From assembly GCF_042747725.1 (NCBI RefSeq), contig NZ_JBHZGO010000086.1, positions 1 through 64,000 of the forward strand: DNA of 64,000 nucleotides. The letters are read 5' to 3'. This DNA comes from FACHB-T130 sp042747725. Its GTDB lineage: Bacteria; Cyanobacteriota; Cyanobacteriia; Cyanobacteriales; FACHB-T130. Below the pieces are notes generated by a model. It was not told the DNA's origin and searched no databases. It worked only from the letters and a program-made list of their open reading frames with translations. Positions 25,668 through 34,856 of the stretch are shown piece after piece; position 1 is the first letter of the stretch; every line of letters begins with the position of its first letter. Both the position numbers and the translations under genes were made by a program.

Positions 25668-27653
25668 TCACCAGAAATAACCGGGTACTACTGTTGTCTG
25701 GCGATCGCTTGAGTCGTATTTTAAAAGATACTGGTGAGCTAGAGCATCCAATTCTCGCAACCTCTCGACTTCAGTTTTGCCAATCTCAGTATCGGTCGAT
25801 AATAAGATCACCTGATGACTAGCAGAGGGAAAATATCGCTCAACTAAATTCTGTCGGTGCGAAGAATCTAGTCGCCCCAGCGGTGTATCGATTGCTACAG
25901 GTAAGTGGTGTCCGGCGACTCGTGCTAATCCCCATAAAAAAGCGATCGCCAGTAATTGTTTTTCTCCGGCTGAGAGGCGATGCTTTGGTACAGGTTGTCC
26001 CTGCGGATCGTAGATAGAAAGGCTGAAGGTTTGAGTGTCAATGGCTACGCGATGCACTAAGTCGGATTTGTGCAGCAGATAGCGGAAACACTCGGTTACT
26101 TCTATTTCTAATTTATTGAGTTTTTTCAGAGTTAATTTTTCCCGAAATAGCTTTAGGGTAGCTTGAACTTTGGCAACGGAGGCGATAATATGCTGATTAT
26201 TCTTTAGTTTGAGATTGTCCTCGGTATAGTCTTCAAGTTCTTTTTTGGTTTTAGCGATCGCTCTAGTCAATTCTTCACAACGGCGGTTAGCAAGTTCACG
26301 AGCAAATTGAGCTTTTGCGACTGCATTATTCGTTTCTCTAACAGCATCTTGTAGTTGTTGATATGCTTCTGGGGAAGCAGCAGCGGCTATCTGTCTATCG
26401 AGAGAATCTATCTCAATTTCTAGGTTTTCTAGTTCTTCTAGTTTTTCTTTGGCTCTAAACTTAGCAGTATTTATGCCAAAACTTAAGAAATTATCCAGTT
26501 CCTTGATTTCCTCTAATTCTGCTAATAACCAGGGACTTTCATTGGCGGCAATTTCCTTCTCAAGTTGTTGATTTTCTTGAATCATAAACTCTTTGATTTT
26601 GTCAAGTTGCTCGGAAACCAATGACAATTCTGTAATATAATTTAAGAAGCGATCATCTCGTTCTATCAAAACATCCCGTGCGATTTTTTTCTGTTGTTGA
26701 CGGCTTTCCTTTTCAGCTTGGCATTTAGCTTGTTCAAGCAGGGGAGAAATTAAGGTGAGGGGAAAAGTACCAGCAGCTAATTCTCGCAGCGCCTCTCGCG
26801 CCTTTTCTGCTTGGGTTGTGAAATGCTCTTTTTGTTTTTCTAGACGGTTGCGATCGCTGGCGATTTTTCCTCCTTCGTACAAAAATTTTTCGGAAGCTTC
26901 GCGCTGTTTTTTTTCAGCCGTATCTAACTTATTTTGTAGAGAAGCTGATTCTTGAGTTGCAGCTTCTAATTCATCTTTTTGTACATTAAGTTTTTGCTCA
27001 ATTTCTTCTAAAGTAGCGAGTTCTTTAGCACTAGCAATTTCTTTGCGTTTACGGCTAACTAGGATATCTAAATCGGCGGATAGACGTTCTGATAGTTCTA
27101 AGCCTAATAGCGATTGAATTGCCCCTACAACTAGGGTGGGTGGAGTATCCAATTCGGCAAGTTCTTTTACCTGTTCGCCGTCAAACAAAAATAGATTAGA
27201 AATTCCCAACGGTAACAGGTTCTCGATGTATTCGTCCCAGGTGTTGGCAAGGGCTTTATCAGGCCATTCTTCATTAATCAGAATCCCTAAAGTGTCTTTA
27301 CCGTCTTTGGGTTCTTTTTCCCAATATCTGACAATTCTTAAAGTAGTGGGTTTGTCGTCTTGGATGACTTCAAAAGCTAATTCAATTCGGGCTTTTTCTG
27401 TGGGTGGAGTGTTGCGGTTGACTGACTGAGTAAGAAAGTCGTTATAGCTTAAGTTTCCGCGTGTGGAACATTGGGCGCGAGAACCGTACAACGCAAGGCG
27501 AATGGCGTCCATGAGGGTCGTTTTACCGCCGCCATTCATGCCGCCAATTAAGATAATGGGGCGAGTATTTTCATCAGTTTCGGGGCGGAGGTTGATGACT
27601 TGTCGCCCAAGATAAGGACCGAAATTTTGTAGGACGAGTTCGAGAAATATCAC
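25668..27653 (-). CDS. dndD: DNA sulfur modification protein DndD
   Basis: DndD is the SMC/Rad50-like ATPase of the phosphorothioation machinery and is thought to open or nick DNA for sulfur insertion with DndC and DndE. The 661-residue protein has Walker A GGMNGGGKTT (37-46), FLFDGEQVKEL, a long coiled coil (about 200-520), the signature LSAGEKQLLAIAF and Walker B VAIDTPLGRLD. The N-terminus (LVLQNFGPYLGRQ, LYGSRAQC) is typical of DndD. It lies 61 bases downstream of dndC on the same strand. Confidence 0.92.
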   Translation of the reverse strand: MIFLELVLQNFGPYLGRQVINLRPETDENTRPIILIGGMNGGGKTTLMDAIRLALYGSRAQCSTRGNLSYNDFLTQSVNRNTPPTEKARIELAFEVIQDDKPTTLRIVRYWEKEPKDGKDTLGILINEEWPDKALANTWDEYIENLLPLGISNLFLFDGEQVKELAELDTPPTLVVGAIQSLLGLELSERLSADLDILVSRKRKEIASAKELATLEEIEQKLNVQKDELEAATQESASLQNKLDTAEKKQREASEKFLYEGGKIASDRNRLEKQKEHFTTQAEKAREALRELAAGTFPLTLISPLLEQAKCQAEKESRQQQKKIARDVLIERDDRFLNYITELSLVSEQLDKIKEFMIQENQQLEKEIAANESPWLLAELEEIKELDNFLSFGINTAKFRAKEKLEELENLEIEIDSLDRQIAAAASPEAYQQLQDAVRETNNAVAKAQFARELANRRCEELTRAIAKTKKELEDYTEDNLKLKNNQHIIASVAKVQATLKLFREKLTLKKLNKLEIEVTECFRYLLHKSDLVHRVAIDTQTFSLSIYDPQGQPVPKHRLSAGEKQLLAIAFLWGLARVAGHHLPVAIDTPLGRLDSSHRQNLVERYFPSASHQVILLSTDTEIGKTEVERLRELDALAHQYLLKYDSSDRQTTVVPGYFW

Positions 27654-27714
27654 AGCTTATTGAGAATAGGTAATCGGTAACGGCTAATGGGTCATCGGGA
27701 ATCAACAGCAACAA

Positions 27715-29304
27715 TTATTCATTAGCATCATCTGCATTTGGCAATGAAAATTTCATGCTTGCCCAACTTAGCTGTTTCACTTTGTCAATATCGCCTTCGA
27801 TGACAGCATTTTTCATGTCGCGTTTATCGTGGGCATTTTGAATGGCGTCTTCTTTAGATCGAGAACTACTTTCAAAACATTTATCCAATTTTTCGTAGAC
27901 GCCGCGCCGAGATTTGACATGAAATTGGCGTTCTGTATCTAGCAGTTTCGCCATCAGTTCTAGGTGCATTCCGTCGTCATTGCAGATTTCTTGCAGCACT
28001 TCCCACTCGTCAGTGCCTAGGAGTTTCCTCTCGGCACCAGGACGAATGTCTTGGAACGATTCGCCTGTGACTTCTTCATAAATACGCGGCAAGCTGTCAT
28101 CAAATTCGTGTTTTTCTTCTAACCAAATGCGACGAATTTCGCTTAATTCATCCTGGGTAATTAGGGTGATATCGCGCATTTCTGCTGGTGCAGTGCGGCG
28201 AACTTGGGTTTGTGCTTCTAAGACTCGCCTCAACCAATGTTCTCGCCAGTATTTTGTATAGGGGCCAGGAATTGGTTCAACTGAGGTTTCGTCGTCAACA
28301 TTACGTTCAAAGAGTTGAACATTTCCCCAGATGCGCCGAAAATCTCTTCTGTCGCGATCATTTTCAATATCCAATTCGTTGCGGATATCGAGTAGAGGCT
28401 GCATCCATTCTTTTTCTTCATCATTCTGGATCATTGCCTCCATCGATTTATCTTGATTCACCATTGTGCAAACCCAGCACCCAAAGCGCGAACTACCACA
28501 GCTAGGGGTAGAAGTATCAACAACTAAAGGGCATTCATTATCTGCTGTTGCACCCCGATACATTGTGAATAAATCCTTGTTGCTATATCCCCAAGGATTT
28601 TGCCACTGATTCAAATAAATCCAGACTTCATCAGTTCGCCAATCCTGGATAGGGCTATAAATCAAAGAATTAGGTAAACTAGGGCTATGGTAAAGCAAAG
28701 ACTTAAGTGAACTAGAATTATGATTAAGGCGGTCGCTGACTCGACCTACTTCATGCTTTTCCATTGAAGTAGCTCGTTTAACACTTTCTGCTTTGCGAGT
28801 GCCTAAGACAAGAATTACCTCTCCGTTTGTTCTTACTACATCACGAACAAAGCGGTTAGAAGGTTGGATTTTTAGGCGTTCAGTACACCATCGAAATCTA
28901 TGGCGCGGGGAGGGATATCCCTTGCCAATCAGGTTAACCCAAAAAGTGTCTTTGATATCTGGATAAAGCAAATGAGGTTCTATTGGTAATTCTTGTGCTT
29001 CAGCGGCAGATTTCATTTGCTCCAACGATTTACGTACCCAAGTAGAAACTATAGGATTTTCTACTAACGTATCTGTTGTAATTACGTATATCTTTTTTGT
29101 GCGTTTTTCTGGCGTTAATTCTGCAATCGCATTCCAAACTAACTGCACTACTGTTCCACTATCTTTCCCACCCGAATATCCTAAAATCCAAGGAATTTCG
29201 TCTAAACAATATAAATCTTGGATTTCTTTATTTAGCCTTTTTATGTCTTCCACTAATTCCGTAACTGTGCGTGGTGGAAATAGTGACGTCTGTATTTCTG
29301 TCAT
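27715..29304 (-). CDS. dndC: phosphorothioation sulfurtransferase DndC
   Basis: DndC is a PAPS-reductase-like ATP pyrophosphatase that activates the DNA backbone and passes on sulfur. The 529-residue protein has the PP-loop SGGKDS (44-49), RWCTERLK (Cys140), and a Cys cluster Cys258, Cys269, Cys276, Cys279 (CGSSRFGCWVC) that fits the [4Fe-4S] cluster. Sulfur must come from a cysteine desulfurase; dndA is not in the window, so a housekeeping IscS/SufS probably serves. It sits between the HNH gene and dndD. Confidence 0.95.
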   Translation of the reverse strand: MTEIQTSLFPPRTVTELVEDIKRLNKEIQDLYCLDEIPWILGYSGGKDSGTVVQLVWNAIAELTPEKRTKKIYVITTDTLVENPIVSTWVRKSLEQMKSAAEAQELPIEPHLLYPDIKDTFWVNLIGKGYPSPRHRFRWCTERLKIQPSNRFVRDVVRTNGEVILVLGTRKAESVKRATSMEKHEVGRVSDRLNHNSSSLKSLLYHSPSLPNSLIYSPIQDWRTDEVWIYLNQWQNPWGYSNKDLFTMYRGATADNECPLVVDTSTPSCGSSRFGCWVCTMVNQDKSMEAMIQNDEEKEWMQPLLDIRNELDIENDRDRRDFRRIWGNVQLFERNVDDETSVEPIPGPYTKYWREHWLRRVLEAQTQVRRTAPAEMRDITLITQDELSEIRRIWLEEKHEFDDSLPRIYEEVTGESFQDIRPGAERKLLGTDEWEVLQEICNDDGMHLELMAKLLDTERQFHVKSRRGVYEKLDKCFESSSRSKEDAIQNAHDKRDMKNAVIEGDIDKVKQLSWASMKFSLPNADDANE

Positions 29305-29322
29305 GTTTGCAACCTTTATTTT

Positions 29323-30276
29323 TTATAATTTAAATACATTTCTGCGATGCCACTGTAGCGCTTCAATGCTTGGAAAGTATTGCTCTGAACTTGGCAGTAG
29401 AATAAGCTCCCCCTGAAAGTCCTTAATAGGTTTAGCGTTTGGGGATTCTTCTTGTAAGTCACTGGCAACTAAAATTTTAAAATCATCATCAATTCCAAAC
29501 CAACCATAATCAAATGCCCAATGATGATTTTTACATAATGATATTCCGTTATCTGCTCTACTATTATAAAATTGTGCGAATGGTTTAATATGTGCGCCAT
29601 CTACAATAGTTTGGCTTATAGTTCTAGTTACTTTCAATTTGCAAAATGCACATCGGTAGTCATAAATATGTACAACAGCTTTTCGGAAAAAAGCATTTCT
29701 AACCACTGATTTTCTAAAAATAAACTTTGGCTCATATTCTGTAGCCTCAAACTCAAGTTTATTTGTATCTTGAAAATCTTGGTTAATCTTTAATATTTCC
29801 TCTATTCTCTTACGATTATCTGAAAACCAAGATGCAACAAGGATATCAATTAACTCTTGCCTGGAAAGTTGGTCTTGTAGTAAATTAAACAGCTCGGCAT
29901 CTAAATAAGCATACTCAACAGCGTCTTTTAGCTTGTTAGTGGTTTTAGGCTGTAAACCATTAAAGTTAGGCTTAAATTCAAGATGCCAAAAGCCGTCACT
30001 TTGCAGATGAAAAAATGGATAGTGCAGACCCCCCTTGTAAGACGTAGAAGCAAGGATAGTCCAATATTTATTGAAGGTATTAATCAAATCATCTGAAACA
30101 GTAATCTGATTATCGGTAATTAAATTTTGTGCAATTAAATCGATTACAGATAACAGCAGTATTGGCTTATAGTGAGCATCACCACGTTGGCGGCTACTAC
30201 TCACATTAAGTTTGGAAAAACAATCGCAGTAGTAAGCTAAATTCCGCTGATTTTCTTGCTGTTGTCCTGTACTCAT
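29323..30276 (-). CDS. HNH endonuclease with probable sulfur-binding domain
   Basis: A 317-residue two-domain protein. The N-terminal part has YKPILLLSVIDLIAQ (36-50) and HYPFFHLQSDGFWHL (85-99), the pattern of the sulfur-binding domain (SBD) found in phosphorothioate-dependent McrA-type enzymes. The C-terminal HNH domain has CAFC (209-212), DGAHI (226-230) and LCKNHHWAFD (247-256). Such enzymes cut near phosphorothioate sites. Its place inside dndB-dndC is odd, because it should attack the cell's own modified DNA. The start overlaps the stop of dndB by 4 bases, so the genes are co-translated. Confidence 0.75.
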   Translation of the reverse strand: MSTGQQQENQRNLAYYCDCFSKLNVSSSRQRGDAHYKPILLLSVIDLIAQNLITDNQITVSDDLINTFNKYWTILASTSYKGGLHYPFFHLQSDGFWHLEFKPNFNGLQPKTTNKLKDAVEYAYLDAELFNLLQDQLSRQELIDILVASWFSDNRKRIEEILKINQDFQDTNKLEFEATEYEPKFIFRKSVVRNAFFRKAVVHIYDYRCAFCKLKVTRTISQTIVDGAHIKPFAQFYNSRADNGISLCKNHHWAFDYGWFGIDDDFKILVASDLQEESPNAKPIKDFQGELILLPSSEQYFPSIEALQWHRRNVFKL

Positions 30277-31364
30277 TTCTTCCTCCCTGCTGAAACACTA
30301 ACATCTTCCAACCGTTCCTCATCCGGTGTCAGCGGTAAATTCAGGTGCTTCTTAAGATAAGCAATCATCAGACTGACACTGGCGCGGGATTTAGAAATCG
30401 CACCACTAGACATAATTATCCCTTCCCAATCAGGATTAGAGCGCGACCAGTCGATTTGTCGCAAACCTTCTAGATGTGAGTCCCAACTCTCAGGGTAAAG
30501 CGAGAGGAGAGTTGCCCCAATTGCGCCTAAACTAGCGATCGCGATCGCGTGACTATGCACGTAATCTCGCCGCATCTCGCCTGCACTGACCTTCCCGTGT
30601 AGAACTTGCTCCCAAGCTGGAATATAGCGACTAACCGCATTCCAGTAACGGACTGCTAGTTCAATCTGCTGTTCAGTCTCCTGGCGATCCGTTAGCAGGG
30701 CAAGAGTAGCATTATAGATGCTGTTGAGAGTAAATAGTTTGCCGGAGCGGGTAGACAGCGTGCTTCGTTCCGTATCCGTCAGGTTTCTAAAAACCTGGAC
30801 TTGCTTAACAACTGACCGCACCAAGTTGGTTTTCTCGTCCCGACGATCGTAAAGAATGTTTAGCGATGGATCGGCAGTGACTGCATAGCGGTTTAGGTCG
30901 ATAAACATCTGCTGCGATCGCTTTAGACCAATATCCAAAAACAAGATAACCGCGATCGTTTCATACCCCAGTTCGGGATTTTCCTTCAGCGCCATTTCCA
31001 GCGCCGCCCGTCGATGTTGCCCGTCATGGATGGCAAACCGCGCATCCATCGGCACTTTCAAGCGTCCAATCTTCCGCGCTTCTGTCTCTGTACCTATCGG
31101 TTCAAAAGTGATATCCGCGTCAATTGATGCCGTAATTGCCGAGAAAATGTAGTTAGTCGGATTGTTCAAAATATATCTGGCAATTTCTGGCACGCGGGTG
31201 CGGTTGAGCGATCGCGTTGTCCTCATTTCCGGCGGCATTTCCCCATCCTCCAAAGGGAACAACTTAGGGATAAATCGCACCGGACACATAGAAACGTAGT
31301 ATTCTCGCCCTGCCTGAATTCCCCGAATCACAGGCAAAACGTACTCAAAGGAGGGGGTAAGCAT
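30273..31364 (-). CDS. dndB: DNA sulfur modification protein DndB
   Basis: The 363-residue protein has the DGQHR signature (114-118, FAIHDGQHRRAALEMAL), then VILFLDIGLKRSQQMFIDLNRYA, as in DndB. DndB is dispensable for modification in other bacteria, affects site choice, and represses the dnd operon in Salmonella. It is the first gene of the run dndB-HNH-dndC-dndD. Upstream is a palindromic region shared with a divergent second DGQHR gene. Confidence 0.93.
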   Translation of the reverse strand: MLTPSFEYVLPVIRGIQAGREYYVSMCPVRFIPKLFPLEDGEMPPEMRTTRSLNRTRVPEIARYILNNPTNYIFSAITASIDADITFEPIGTETEARKIGRLKVPMDARFAIHDGQHRRAALEMALKENPELGYETIAVILFLDIGLKRSQQMFIDLNRYAVTADPSLNILYDRRDEKTNLVRSVVKQVQVFRNLTDTERSTLSTRSGKLFTLNSIYNATLALLTDRQETEQQIELAVRYWNAVSRYIPAWEQVLHGKVSAGEMRRDYVHSHAIAIASLGAIGATLLSLYPESWDSHLEGLRQIDWSRSNPDWEGIIMSSGAISKSRASVSLMIAYLKKHLNLPLTPDEERLEDVSVSAGRKK

Positions 31365-31494
31365 AAATACCCTGCCTTATTTGATTTTGGACACGATATA
31401 AGTATTACATAAAGTTTTTAAAAACTTTATTTGACACAACAACTTTTGACTGATAGTTTTTAAAAATTAATTGAACTCTTCGGTAAATCTACCT
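31365..31494. promoter_or_regulatory. divergent promoter with palindromic operator
   Basis: A perfect 22-bp palindrome (half-site ATAAAGTTTTT and its inverse) lies at 31409-31430. Its core AGTTTTTAAAAA (31413-31424) recurs at 31455-31466, 42 bases away, about four helical turns. On the plus strand TTGACA (31431-31436), 17 bases, TAGTTT (31454-31459) forms a good sigma-70 promoter, whose -10 box overlaps the second core. A repressor here could control both dndB and the second DGQHR gene; DndB itself is a candidate. Confidence 0.6.
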
Positions 31495-33096
31495 ATGAAC
31501 AGCCCCAGCAACCCCACAACTGACCTTGCCAGCCAGATTTTGGAACGGGAAAATCAAGAAAAACAAGCGATCGCGCTCCTGCTAGATAGATATCTGGCGC
31601 GGAACGACCAGTTTTTGGTGCAGAAAATCGAGATGGGTGGCACCGAAGCTTATATCGGTTCCGCAACCCTGGAATGGTTCGCCAGTCGCGTTCGATTCGC
31701 GTCTCGCCTGCCACTTTTTCGGCAAAAATTCGACCCGGAGAAAGACAATGTAGAAATCGACGCCGAGAGTATTGAGGAAATTCAGCAACGACCCCTAGAT
31801 TGGTCGCGCCAAGCGCCCTTGACGCAGTATTTAGCTGCTAGAAAAACTCACAAATTCCCGCCAGTATTAGTAGTTGTAAATCAACCTTGGGTGGACAATT
31901 CCAATGCTGCCGAGTGGGATGCTAACGGACGCGCGATTAAATCGGCTGGTGATTTTATGGCACTAGATAAAGACGGCAAAGTAGGGTTGTTGAACGTTTC
32001 CTCGGATGTAACTATTTTTGCCTTGGATGGTCAACATCGACTGATGGGAGTGCAAGGTTTAATGGAGTTACTGCAAACGGGAAAACTCCCACGATATAAA
32101 AAAGATAAAAAGCCTTCTGGAGCTGTTATTACAATTGACGATCTCAGGCAAAACTATCAGATAGACCCGGCTTATTTGCAAAACTTAGCCAAAGAAAAGA
32201 TAGGCATTGAATTTATTTCAGCCGTTGTTACTGGGGAGACGCGGGAAGAGGCACGACGACGAGTTAGATCCATCTTTGTCCATGTCAATCTCATGGCAGT
32301 ACCTTTAAGTAAAGGTCAGATGGCACAGCTAGATGAAGATGATGCGTTTTCAATTGTTGCCAGAAAAGTTGCTGTCACCCATCCTCTACTGAAAGATATC
32401 GAAGGTCGCAATCCCCGCGTCAATTGGGATAGTGCAACAGTTGCCGCTAAGTCAACCGTTTTAACCACCCTGCAAGCGCTCAAAGAAATGTCTGAACGCT
32501 ATTTAGAATACAAATTCCCCAAGTGGAAACCTGTAGGGAAAAAAGGTTTAATTCCCATGCGTCCTGATGATGAGGAACTTGAGGAGGGAATTGAGGAATT
32601 TAAGCAACTTTTCGACTATTTAACAACTCTGCTCAGCTTTCAAAGGCTAGAAAATGGCGCAGAAACCCCGGAAATGCGCCGCTTCAATTTTGAAAAAGGT
32701 GGGGGGGAAGGAAATATACTTTTCCGCCCAGTTGGGCAAATTGCCTTAGCTCAAGCTTTAGGAATTTTGGTTTTTAAAAAGGGATTTTCGCTCAAAACTA
32801 TTTTTGAAAAACTTCAGAAATACGATGCAGATGATGGCTTTAGTGGCATGGAGTCTCCTAATTCTCTTTGGTATGGCGTTTTGTATGACCCGAATAAAAA
32901 GCGGGTTTCAGTTGCCGGAAAAGACTTAGCCGCGAAGTTAATTGTTTATTTGCTGGGTGGTGTTGATGATGATATGGAACGTGCAGAAATTCGCCGCGCT
33001 GTAGCTGAAGGAAGAACAATTGAAGATAAAGCAATGGGATTTAATGGCAAGTTTGTAGAGCCAAGGCAGGTAGGATTACCGCCGATTCTATCTTGA
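31495..33096 (+). CDS. second DGQHR-domain (DndB-related) protein
   Basis: A 533-residue protein with FALDGQHRLMGVQGLMEL (DGQHR near 178-182) and VRSIFVHVNLMAVPLSKGQ, the same core as DndB, but about 170 residues longer, with added parts at both ends. The C-terminal region (about 350-530) matches nothing I know. I use the ATG at 31495; a TTG at 31471 is in frame. It is divergent from dndB over a shared palindromic promoter. A role in regulation or in choosing modification sites is inferred. Confidence 0.8.
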   Translation: MNSPSNPTTDLASQILERENQEKQAIALLLDRYLARNDQFLVQKIEMGGTEAYIGSATLEWFASRVRFASRLPLFRQKFDPEKDNVEIDAESIEEIQQRPLDWSRQAPLTQYLAARKTHKFPPVLVVVNQPWVDNSNAAEWDANGRAIKSAGDFMALDKDGKVGLLNVSSDVTIFALDGQHRLMGVQGLMELLQTGKLPRYKKDKKPSGAVITIDDLRQNYQIDPAYLQNLAKEKIGIEFISAVVTGETREEARRRVRSIFVHVNLMAVPLSKGQMAQLDEDDAFSIVARKVAVTHPLLKDIEGRNPRVNWDSATVAAKSTVLTTLQALKEMSERYLEYKFPKWKPVGKKGLIPMRPDDEELEEGIEEFKQLFDYLTTLLSFQRLENGAETPEMRRFNFEKGGGEGNILFRPVGQIALAQALGILVFKKGFSLKTIFEKLQKYDADDGFSGMESPNSLWYGVLYDPNKKRVSVAGKDLAAKLIVYLLGGVDDDMERAEIRRAVAEGRTIEDKAMGFNGKFVEPRQVGLPPILS

Positions 33097-33131
33097 GCCT
33101 TGCATTTCTGAACCACTGCCATCTCACCACT

Positions 33132-33149
33132 CAAATAGGATTGCTATAG
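33132..33149. repeat. end fragment of MITE family 2
   Basis: CAAATAGGATTGCTATAG matches the right end of the family 2 element at 260-384. The rest of the element is missing, so it is an end fragment or a chance match. Confidence 0.35.
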
Positions 33150-33157
33150 AAGCTAAC

Positions 33158-33673
33158 TCAAGATAGAAACCTGCTGAGATCGAATTCTCCTTCTACTTGT
33201 TCTTGCTTGTTGCGTTCAGAAATAAGTAGTAATAAAAGTGTGGCTGAATAGTCTACTGTTCCCCGCAACTCATCTTGTAGAATCTCTAACCCTCCGTTGG
33301 CATATTCTTCAAAAATACGGATGCGTTGTTCTTCGTAATTTTCATCAGTAGCAGAGAGAATTTTTATGTCTTTAGTTTCAGCGATCGCTAATAACTGAAT
33401 CGCCCGATCGGTGCCTCTAGATACAAAAACCTCTAGCGCGATCGCACCCGGTTCCCTTTTGGAGATTTCCCCTAAAGGCGATCGCTTTTTCCGCTTCGCC
33501 CCCAATGCTGCCGCAAACACTATGACATCAGCATAGGTTTGGAAAGGGCCAGTTGTGCTATCAGATGCTACTAAGGCTTGCACCAAATCAGCTTTATCTT
33601 TGGCAATCCTGATTCTGTTTGCACCCATTGTCAACGATGGTTTGAATATAACGAGCGATCGCACTTCCCCCAT
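33158..33673 (-). CDS. phosphorothioation-associated protein 4-like
   Basis: A 171-residue soluble protein with NRIRIAKDKADLVQALVASD and FQTYADVIVFAAALGAKRKKRSPLG. This resembles the family called DNA phosphorothioation-associated protein 4, which occurs only beside dnd genes. No catalytic motif is visible and its role is not known. The start is uncertain: an ATG at 33628 (MGANRIRIAKDK) would remove 15 residues and fits the conserved part better. It faces the second DGQHR gene convergently. Confidence 0.75.
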   Translation of the reverse strand: MGEVRSLVIFKPSLTMGANRIRIAKDKADLVQALVASDSTTGPFQTYADVIVFAAALGAKRKKRSPLGEISKREPGAIALEVFVSRGTDRAIQLLAIAETKDIKILSATDENYEEQRIRIFEEYANGGLEILQDELRGTVDYSATLLLLLISERNKQEQVEGEFDLSRFLS

Positions 33674-33686
33674 TTTGCTCTAAAAG

Positions 33687-34244
33687 CTAGGGAAATAAGC
33701 AACTAATTTGCACTGCAATATCTGGAAAAGCCAACAGGGAAATTGTGGTATGTTCATCTAGAATCATTTCTTGTTGATAATTTGTTTCTCCCGGTTGGCG
33801 AAAAATATAAACTCTTCTGGCATTTACATCTACAACCCAGTAGTCAACAATGTTAGCTTTGGCATAAGTGCTGGCTTTTAGCTTGCAGTCCCTGTTGAGA
33901 GTAGAGTCTGCTACTTCAATTAATAGGAAAATCTCATTAGGAGTTGGGTGATGGTCGAGGTAATTTCAAGTATCGATACGCACAACAGCGATATCAGGTT
34001 CTGGTTCTGAGTTAGGACAAAGAGTAATAGGTAACTGCATCCGTAAGAAAGCTTGACCTACAAATAGGCTGCTGAGGTAATTGAAACTCCACTGTGTTGT
34101 GGCAGCATGAGGAGGTTGTTGGGGACTGATTTCGAGGATTTGTCCTTCAAGTAATTCTACGCGATCGCTAGTTGTCAGAATTTCTGCCTCAATCATGCGG
34201 TGGTATTCGTCTACAGTCCACAAACGGACACCTGTTGCAGTCAT
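33687..34244 (-). pseudogene. Uma2 family gene broken by one in-frame stop
   Basis: The frame reads MTATGVRLWTVDEYHRMIEA and continues as a Uma2 protein through PEPDIAVVRIDT. There a TGA (33966-33968) interrupts it. The same frame then goes on with NYLDHHPTPNEIFLLIEVAD and DYWVVDVNARRVYIFR to a normal stop at 33687, giving 185 codons in total. Only the one codon is wrong, so the loss is recent, or the TGA is a sequencing error. The intact protein would be a DUF820 nuclease-fold protein like its neighbour. Confidence 0.8.
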
Positions 34245-34298
34245 ATAATTTTAGTTACAAAAACAGTTTGATTGATTGTTGGAAGAAGTGGGCGATTT

Positions 34299-34850
34299 CT
34301 AAACAAATAAATTATCTACTGGCATCAACCATCCCGGTAAAGCCGGTTCCGCTTCCGCCACCTCACCACGACAGTAAACTTGCGGCTGTGAGGGATTGCT
34401 GGCACGATACACCCTGACAACTTTCGCTTTGAGTACGTCTACATCCCATACTACCAGCGTACCCGCCGCAAAGTAATCCTGACGCTTGGTTGCCATTTCC
34501 GCTTCTGCTGCCTCACCGTAATCATTCTCACTTCTCACTTCAGCAGCAAAAACGGGTGCCCCTTCTAAGAACTTTCCGCCGCTGGGGTTGCCGATGTAGA
34601 ATGCAGCATCAGGGCTGAAGGAACGGCGGTTTGAAAGATTGACAATAAAGCCAACATTATCAGGCAAAGCATAACCACTTTTGGTGCTGCGTTCGTATTC
34701 GCGCAGGCTAACATATATTTCACCTCCTGCACGTCCTGGCAGAAAACCTGTCGCCGCCATCAGTAACAATTCTCCGTTTACAATTTCCGCTTTGCCATTT
34801 TCAGGTATGCGGTATAAATCTTCAATTGTTACCTCAGTTTTTAAATTCAT
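34299..34850 (-). CDS. Uma2 family (DUF820) PD-(D/E)XK protein
   Basis: A 183-residue Uma2 protein with SFSPDAAFYIG (catalytic Asp of the fold), APVFAAEVRSENDYGE (Glu strand) and GTLVVWDVDVLKAKVVRVYR. These proteins are abundant in cyanobacteria; target and function are not established. It follows the SLH-protein gene by 6 bases on the same strand, so the two are probably co-transcribed. Confidence 0.85.
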   Translation of the reverse strand: MNLKTEVTIEDLYRIPENGKAEIVNGELLLMAATGFLPGRAGGEIYVSLREYERSTKSGYALPDNVGFIVNLSNRRSFSPDAAFYIGNPSGGKFLEGAPVFAAEVRSENDYGEAAEAEMATKRQDYFAAGTLVVWDVDVLKAKVVRVYRASNPSQPQVYCRGEVAEAEPALPGWLMPVDNLFV

Positions 34851-34856
34851 TGTGAG

